In this document: positions 59,290-64,000 of the stretch, in pieces
Layout: each line of letters begins with the position of its first letter
How positions within the stretch are numbered: position 1 is the first letter of the stretch
NCBI RefSeq assembly: GCF_009939225.1
Contig: NZ_JAACJR010000006.1
Span: 1-64,000, forward strand
DNA from: Sediminibacterium soli
GTDB taxonomy: Bacteria; Bacteroidota; Bacteroidia; Chitinophagales; Chitinophagaceae
Length of the DNA stretch: 64,000 nt
Reading direction: 5' to 3'
The notes under the pieces: model-generated
Seen by the model: only the letters and a program-made list of their open reading frames with translations
Database searches by the model: none
What the model was told of the DNA's origin: nothing
Made by a program: the position numbers and the translations under genes

Positions 59290-60380
59290 GTTTCTATCTC
59301 GAGGTGAACGGTATAATAGTTGTCTTTTTCAGCAGTTACCAGGCGGTGTTTTTCGGGATACATCAGCTCCAGTCTTCGCTTTACATTGGTGATGCCGATA
59401 CCCGTATTTTCCAGCAGCGAATTATCGGTTGATACGATAAAGTTAGAAGAAGTAAAGTATACTTTGTTATCCCTGGTCCAGAGAGTGAACTGTATCTGCG
59501 ATGCCTCCTTGGTGCTTACCCCGTATTTGAATGCGTTTTCCACAAAGGGAATAAACAGCAACGGTGCAATCAGTAAGGTATCGATGTCTCCGTCTGCAGA
59601 AAAACGCACCTGTACTTTATCGGTCAGTCGTACCTGCTGCAGTTCGATGAAATTATGGATAAAATCCACCTCGTTGCGCAAAGGCACCAGGTCGCGCTGC
59701 GTTTCGGTCAGTATGTAACGCATGATCGAAGACAGTTTCATCACCGCAGGCGCCGTTTTTTCGCTGCGCACCACGGCAAGCGAATAAATATTGTTGAGCG
59801 TGTTGAAGAAGAAATGCGGGTTTACCTGCTGCTTCAGGAAGGACAGTTCGGTGTTGAGTTTTTCGTTTTCGGTTTCTTTCCGCGTCTGTTCGGTACGCAG
59901 CCAGCGCTGGATCATAGAGGCGCAGGTGCCCACGGTAAATACGAGCAGGAACAGGAAGGTGTTGTACGGATCGGCAACAGGGCGGGTTCTTCTCGTCATC
60001 ATACCCGGAAAGCGCGGCTTTCCCTGGAACGCGGGGTTGCGGATAAACTCGCGGTTGTTCGGGTTGAACACATCGGGCTCGGCGATCTGCAGCGCTATCT
60101 GTTTGGGAACGTATAAGAAGATCACCAGCGATGCTGCAATGGATATCACATACCACCACCATTTTTCCTTTACCAGAAAACGCGGTATCAGAAACAGCGT
60201 ATTCAGGTAATAGAAAAACACAAGAAACACATTATTGCATACGATGGCCGCCAGCTGGTGATTGCTGATATTGAATTCGCGCAACCGCGGAAAGAATACG
60301 AGATACGGAAGAGTAAAGAAACCCACCCATGCGGCAATATGTGCGATAACGGTTAGTGCGGTTCGATTAGTGGTAGGCAA
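59286..60380 (-). CDS. LytS-type sensor histidine kinase
   Basis: This 364-residue protein has four predicted membrane helices in the N-terminal half (about 13-33, 42-61, 74-91, 140-160) and a C-terminal His_kinase domain with FLKQQVNPHFFFNTLNNIYS (phospho-His about 192) and an HATPase region (PLLFIPFVENAFKYGV, then NTGIGITNVKRRLELMYPEK). It lacks a large extracellular sensor domain, so it may sense a signal in the membrane. It precedes the LytTR regulator gene with a 4-bp overlap and should phosphorylate that protein. Confidence 0.93.
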   Translation of the reverse strand: MPTTNRTALTVIAHIAAWVGFFTLPYLVFFPRLREFNISNHQLAAIVCNNVFLVFFYYLNTLFLIPRFLVKEKWWWYVISIAASLVIFLYVPKQIALQIAEPDVFNPNNREFIRNPAFQGKPRFPGMMTRRTRPVADPYNTFLFLLVFTVGTCASMIQRWLRTEQTRKETENEKLNTELSFLKQQVNPHFFFNTLNNIYSLAVVRSEKTAPAVMKLSSIMRYILTETQRDLVPLRNEVDFIHNFIELQQVRLTDKVQVRFSADGDIDTLLIAPLLFIPFVENAFKYGVSTKEASQIQFTLWTRDNKVYFTSSNFIVSTDNSLLENTGIGITNVKRRLELMYPEKHRLVTAEKDNYYTVHLEIET

Positions 60381-60581
60381 GGTATGGGGTTGAAGTCGGG
60401 TTCTTTAAAAACTTAAGATATGCTTTGTCTTTTAAACGGACAAACCTGCGTGTTCAGGTAGTTGCCGGGTCTTGACAGGCAAATAACCGGCTCTCATACA
60501 GTGCAGACAACCCAAATCTATTCAGCCTTCGGCATCTGTTTCCCGGATACCGGGGAAAACAGCGCACTTATCGGTGAATGC

Positions 60582-61397
60582 TTAATAAGATTCTTTTTCA
60601 GAAGGAAAATCTTTTGATTTAACATCACGGATGTATTGTCTTACCGCGTTGTCGATCGTATCCTGCAGATTGGCATACTGCCGAAGGAACCGCGGTTTGA
60701 ATTCGTTGTTGATGCCCAGCATATCGTGCATCACGAGCACCTGTCCGTCGCAGTCGTTGCCCGCGCCGATGCCGATGGTGGGTATCGACAGACTTTCACT
60801 GACCTCTTTTGCCAGTGCGGCCGGTATTTTTTCGAATACGATCGCAAAGCAGCCGGCCTGCTGCAGCAGCAACGCATCGGCCCGGAGTTTGTCGGCTTCC
60901 GTCTCCTCTTTGGCTCTTACGGTATAGGTGCCGAATTTGTAGATAGACTGCGGCGTTAGCCCGAGATGCCCCATTACCGGTATGCCTGCCGAAACAATCT
61001 TCTGTATACTGTCCACCACTTCCGCGCCGCCCTCGAGTTTAATGGAATGGGCGCCTGTTTCCTTCATGATCCGGATGGCGGAAGCCAGCGCTATATCCGA
61101 GTTGGACTGGTAAGAGCCAAAAGGCATATCCACCACTACCAGGCTGCGATGAATGCCGCGCACCACGCATTGCCCGTGATAGATCATCTGCTCCAGCGTA
61201 ATGGGCACGGTGGTCTCGTATCCCGCCATCACATTGCTGGCGCTGTCGCCCACCAGCACCACATCGATACCCGCCGCATCAAACAGCCGCGCAAACGAAA
61301 AATCATACGCCGTGATCATCGATATCTTCTCACCCGAAGCTTTCATTTTAGCCAGCGTATGGGTGGTGATTTTTTTGGGTTCTGAGTGGGTTGGCAT
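60582..61397 (-). CDS. panB: 3-methyl-2-oxobutanoate hydroxymethyltransferase
   Basis: PanB adds a hydroxymethyl group from methylene-tetrahydrofolate to alpha-ketoisovalerate, the first step of pantothenate and coenzyme A synthesis. The 271-residue TIM barrel has [36 protein letters not shown] (about 44-59, metal Asp), DMPFGSYQ (about 86-93), IKLEGG (about 116) and [20 protein letters not shown]. The start at 61397 (MPTHSEPKK) gives the family length; the frame opens earlier, at 61574, but that part overlaps the inverted repeats and a pseudogene. Confidence 0.97.
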   Translation of the reverse strand: MPTHSEPKKITTHTLAKMKASGEKISMITAYDFSFARLFDAAGIDVVLVGDSASNVMAGYETTVPITLEQMIYHGQCVVRGIHRSLVVVDMPFGSYQSNSDIALASAIRIMKETGAHSIKLEGGAEVVDSIQKIVSAGIPVMGHLGLTPQSIYKFGTYTVRAKEETEADKLRADALLLQQAGCFAIVFEKIPAALAKEVSESLSIPTIGIGAGNDCDGQVLVMHDMLGINNEFKPRFLRQYANLQDTIDNAVRQYIRDVKSKDFPSEKESY

Positions 61398-61403
61398 ATG
61401 GAG

Positions 61404-61907
61404 ATTTTGGAATTGGGGATTGGGAAATCGGGGATTTATTTTGAACGGTTGCTCTTTGCGGTTTTTGTTGACGCCGTAAAAATAGCAGTTAATTGTTTTG
61501 CCTCCTTTAGCAAAGGTTCCACTTTTTCCCGGAATCCTGTCTGGGTTTCGGGGATGATACTTAACCAGAAGCAACTTTCATCGGCTTCCTCTTCCACGAT
61601 AGCGATTTTTGAAATAAACTCCGAGTGACTTCTTGAACGACATGCCGCGCGGTAATTTGCTGCAACGGAACTCGCCGATCGGCCTAATTGATGAGAGATG
61701 ATCGAAGCGCTTCGGGTATGTGGCAACGTGTCGACTGTCGACCAGTTGCAATATTTCTATGGAGAACATTCTCGTTCTGTCTTTCAATTCCTGCTCAGTC
61801 ATAACGGGAATTTCTATGCAATTTCAATCAATCGTCATATAAAATTTCAGGTATTTATACTGAATAGTCAGGTCGGTCTCCAATTCCCCAATCCCCAATT
61901 CCAAAAT
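61404..61907. repeat. Unit bounded by perfect 21-bp inverted repeats around a four-helix-bundle gene
   Basis: ATTTTGGAATTGGGGATTGG plus one G at 61404-61424 is matched exactly by its reverse complement at 61887-61907. The two copies enclose the four-helix-bundle pseudogene and lie just outside panB on one side and ppx on the other, so the unit of about 504 bp looks inserted between two core genes. Confidence 0.75.
61436..61802 (-). pseudogene. Four-helix-bundle (S23/IVP-like) protein gene with a 7-bp duplication
   Basis: The first frame gives MTEQELKDRTRMFSIEILQL and VDS; the second gives PHTRSASIISHQLGRSASSV, then AANYRAACRSRSHSEFISKI and [15 protein letters not shown], the known pattern of the S23/four-helix-bundle family (TIGR02436-like). 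The frames are separated by a tandem duplication of the 7-mer TGTCGAC on the plus strand (61729-61735 and 61736-61742). Removing one copy restores LVDTLPHTR. The gene is otherwise whole, so it was lost recently or can switch by slippage. Family function is unknown. Confidence 0.8.
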
Positions 61908-61913
61908 TCCCAA

Positions 61914-62810
61914 TTACGATGTGATTCCTTTTCCTTCCAGTTCGTAATACAAATGTTGCACGAGGCCGTCGGCGAGGCCGATTTTGGGGACGTAGATTTC
62001 TTCGGCATCGGCCCAGCGCATGGTGTTGATGTAGATCTGCAGGGCGGGAACGATCACATCGGCCCGGTCTTCGCGGAGTTTGTAAATGTTCATGCGGTCT
62101 TCGAGCGAAAAACTCGAGATCTCCTTGTAATAGTCTTTCAGCAGTTCCAGCGAAAGCGGTTTGCCGTCCTTTTTCTTGCTGAGCGAGAATATTTTATTGA
62201 TGTTGCCACCGGTGCCGATGGCTGTCACTTTTTTGTAACCCTTTGTTTTTGCCTTGACATAGTCCTTTACATCGTTCCATTTGTCATCGTCCACCATATC
62301 CTTCAGCAAACGGATGGTGCCGATATTGAAAGATTTTTTGAACACGAGTTTGTTGTCGGCAAAAAAAGTGAGCTCGGTGCTGCCGCCGCCCACATCGATA
62401 TACAGGTAGCTGTGGTCGGTGTCCATGTTTTCGGCCACATGGTTTTCGTAAATGATCGATGCTTCGAGGTCGCCGCTGATGACTTCGATCTCGAGACCGG
62501 TTTCGAGTTTTATTTTGCGGATAAGATCGGCGCTGTTGCCTGCATCACGCATGGCGCTGGTGGCGCAGGCTATCACATTTTTTACGCCGTATGCGTTGAT
62601 GAGGTGGCCATAGGCTTTCATGGTCTGCAGCACCATACCTCTTTTTTCCTTGGAGATCTCGCCTTTATCGAAAACGTCAAAACCCAAACGCAGCGGAACG
62701 CGCACCAGGTTGAGTTTGTTGAACTGCGGCCTGCCTTCCTTGTCATGCGTTACATCCACGATCAGCAACCTCGCTGCATTACTTCCTATATCAATGGCTG
62801 CTAACCTCAC
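61914..62810 (-). CDS. ppx: Exopolyphosphatase (Ppx/GppA family)
   Basis: This 298-residue protein has an actin-like ATPase fold: MRLAAIDIGSNAARLLIVDV (about 1-20), VIACATSAMRDAGNSADLIR (about 77-96), YLYIDVGGGSTELTFF (about 136-151) and TAIGTGGNINKIFSL (about 194-208). It removes phosphate from polyphosphate or pppGpp. It is shorter than Escherichia coli Ppx because the C-terminal HD-like domain is missing, which is common in Bacteroidota. It overlaps the 3' end of ppk1 by 20 bp, so polyphosphate synthesis and breakdown are co-transcribed. Confidence 0.92.
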   Translation of the reverse strand: MRLAAIDIGSNAARLLIVDVTHDKEGRPQFNKLNLVRVPLRLGFDVFDKGEISKEKRGMVLQTMKAYGHLINAYGVKNVIACATSAMRDAGNSADLIRKIKLETGLEIEVISGDLEASIIYENHVAENMDTDHSYLYIDVGGGSTELTFFADNKLVFKKSFNIGTIRLLKDMVDDDKWNDVKDYVKAKTKGYKKVTAIGTGGNINKIFSLSKKKDGKPLSLELLKDYYKEISSFSLEDRMNIYKLREDRADVIVPALQIYINTMRWADAEEIYVPKIGLADGLVQHLYYELEGKGITS

Positions 62811-64000
62811 TTGGCTCGTTGTTTTTCTTGAACAGGTACTGGTAGGTCTCTATCTGTGAACGTATCTTCTTTTTACCCGTGGAAGGTACATAGTTGTTGG
62901 ATAACTCATTGTCGAGTATCCTGGCTTTCACATTGTCTCTTAATTGAATGTGGATAATCTCCCTGAGTTCCTGGCCTATTTCGGCATTTATAACCGGTAT
63001 CGCCGCTTCCACACGATGATCCAGGTTGCGCACCATCCAGTCAGCGCTCGAGATATAGATCTTTTCCTTGCCCAGGTTATGGAAGATCATCACCCTCGCA
63101 TGTTCCAGGTATTCGTCTACAATGCTGATGGCGCTCATATGTGCTTTTACTTTTTTGCCATAGATCATTGCGCAGAATATACCGCGCACGATCATCTGAA
63201 CCTCCACGCCCGCAATGGCCGCTTCATCCAGTTTCCTGATCAGTATGGCATCGCTCAGCGAATTCACTTTCAGGATGATGGCAGCCGGTTTGCCGGCCCG
63301 GGCAAATTTGATCTCCCGGTCGATCAGCGTTATCAGCTGTTTGCGCATGGAGACCGGACAAACCAGCAGTGTTTTGCAGGCGCGCAGGTGCTGCACCCCT
63401 GTTTGCAGGTTCTCGAGGTAGCGGAAAATACGGTTGATATCGGCCATTACATTCCGGTTGGCGGTTAGCAGGCAATGATCGCCGTATACCCTTGCGGTTT
63501 TTTCGTTCAGGTTGCCGGTGCTTACAAAGCCGTACTGGATGGTCTTGGTGCCTTTGCGTTTTTTGATGATGCACAGTTTGGCATGCACCTTCATACGGTC
63601 GGGGCCAAGCAGCACTTTTACGCCTTCTTCTTCCAGCACTGTTTTCCATTCCAGGTTGGCTTCCTCGTCGAACCTGGCTTTCACCTCAAGCATTACCACA
63701 ACTTCCTTGCCATTCCTTGCCGCATTGATGAGCGCGTTGATGATCTTGGAATTGGAGGCCAGCCGGTAAGCCGTGATCTTGATCGAGGTTACATCGGGAT
63801 CCATGGCCGCTTCTCGCAGCAGGTCGATAAGCGCGTCAAACGAATGGTAGGGAAAATGAAGCATCACATCCTTCTTCACGATCACATCGGTTACGCGCAT
63901 CGAACTTTTGAGGTCGCGGTGGGTAAACGAAGGACGGCGCGTGCTTTTGGTGGCAAATACATCGGGGAAATCCATGAAATGCCTGAAATTATGGATGCGT
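62791..64000 (-). CDS. ppk1: Polyphosphate kinase 1 (C-terminal part; gene continues past the window)
   Basis: About 403 C-terminal residues of roughly 700 are present; coding continues without a stop to the last base (FRHFMDFPDVF precedes the first in-window Met). Visible motifs are SIKITAYRLASNSKIINALI, VKVLLGPDRMKVHAKLCIIK (phospho-His in KVHAK), GNLNEKTARVYGDHCLLTAN and the second catalytic His in DWMVRNLDHRVEAAIPV. Ppk1 builds polyphosphate from ATP. The 20-bp overlap with ppx indicates a joint operon. Confidence 0.95.
   Translation of the reverse strand, partial: RIHNFRHFMDFPDVFATKSTRRPSFTHRDLKSSMRVTDVIVKKDVMLHFPYHSFDALIDLLREAAMDPDVTSIKITAYRLASNSKIINALINAARNGKEVVVMLEVKARFDEEANLEWKTVLEEEGVKVLLGPDRMKVHAKLCIIKKRKGTKTIQYGFVSTGNLNEKTARVYGDHCLLTANRNVMADINRIFRYLENLQTGVQHLRACKTLLVCPVSMRKQLITLIDREIKFARAGKPAAIILKVNSLSDAILIRKLDEAAIAGVEVQMIVRGIFCAMIYGKKVKAHMSAISIVDEYLEHARVMIFHNLGKEKIYISSADWMVRNLDHRVEAAIPVINAEIGQELREIIHIQLRDNVKARILDNELSNNYVPSTGKKKIRSQIETYQYLFKKNNEPSEVSSH

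Overview
The window is chromosomal DNA from a member of the Bacteroidota, most likely family Chitinophagaceae or a close relative. Three things point there: promoter boxes of the Bacteroidota type (TAnnTTTG near -7, TTG near -33) with almost no Shine-Dalgarno sites; protein types such as Oar-like TonB-dependent receptors, RHS proteins with the HLGNTR core, CHRD and DUF1080 proteins, a LytTR two-component pair and S23-like four-helix-bundle proteins; and housekeeping genes accA, dapA, mutS, ruvX, def, ribBA, rpe, panB, ppx and ppk1 that read like this group. The taxon is inferred from these features, not from a database search.

Positions 1-17,100 are an accessory island. It opens with an orphan immunity-like gene. 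Next comes a compact element-like operon (about 828-6,667): a divergent XRE repressor, a P-loop ATPase, two overlapping tyrosine recombinases, a RadC/JAB protein and an ORF6N protein. The operon is followed by about 570 bp of non-coding DNA holding at least six successive inverted repeats. A truncated second copy of the repressor/operator/ATPase end (8,537-9,449) lies inside an array of 5'-truncated RHS toxin tips, each paired with an immunity gene (7,276-15,920). The array is broken up by a palindromic MITE-like element with two relatives, an IS21-like end, an IS5-like transposase fragment and a broken GIY-YIG gene. The island ends at a tRNA-Asp gene and a damaged tRNA-Asp copy.

From about 17,200 to 34,200 the genes are mostly core: accA and dapA; a secreted coiled-coil protein with a TPR/barrel partner; mutS; a secreted M28 peptidase; a SPOUT methyltransferase, a UbiA prenyltransferase, ruvX, peptide deformylase and an exported protein in a row; a lipoprotein; and an ECF sigma factor followed by a repeat/membrane/barrel protein.

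From 34,300 to 64,000 come a GCS2-type ligase with an ATP-grasp partner and a divergent esterase, two tandem Oar-like receptors, ribBA, phoH, rpe, a TPR lipoprotein divergent from a PD40 propeller protein, a run of membrane and secreted proteins (DUF1080, a lipoprotein, DinB, an S8 protease, CHRD), an MFS transporter, an ALDH7-type dehydrogenase, a LytS/LytT-type sensor-regulator pair, panB, a four-helix-bundle gene broken by a 7-bp duplication and flanked by inverted repeats, and overlapping ppx/ppk1 genes. The last gene runs off the window.

The best candidate for something undescribed is the ATPase/dual-recombinase element with its hairpin array, set next to a recombining store of RHS toxin/immunity cassettes.
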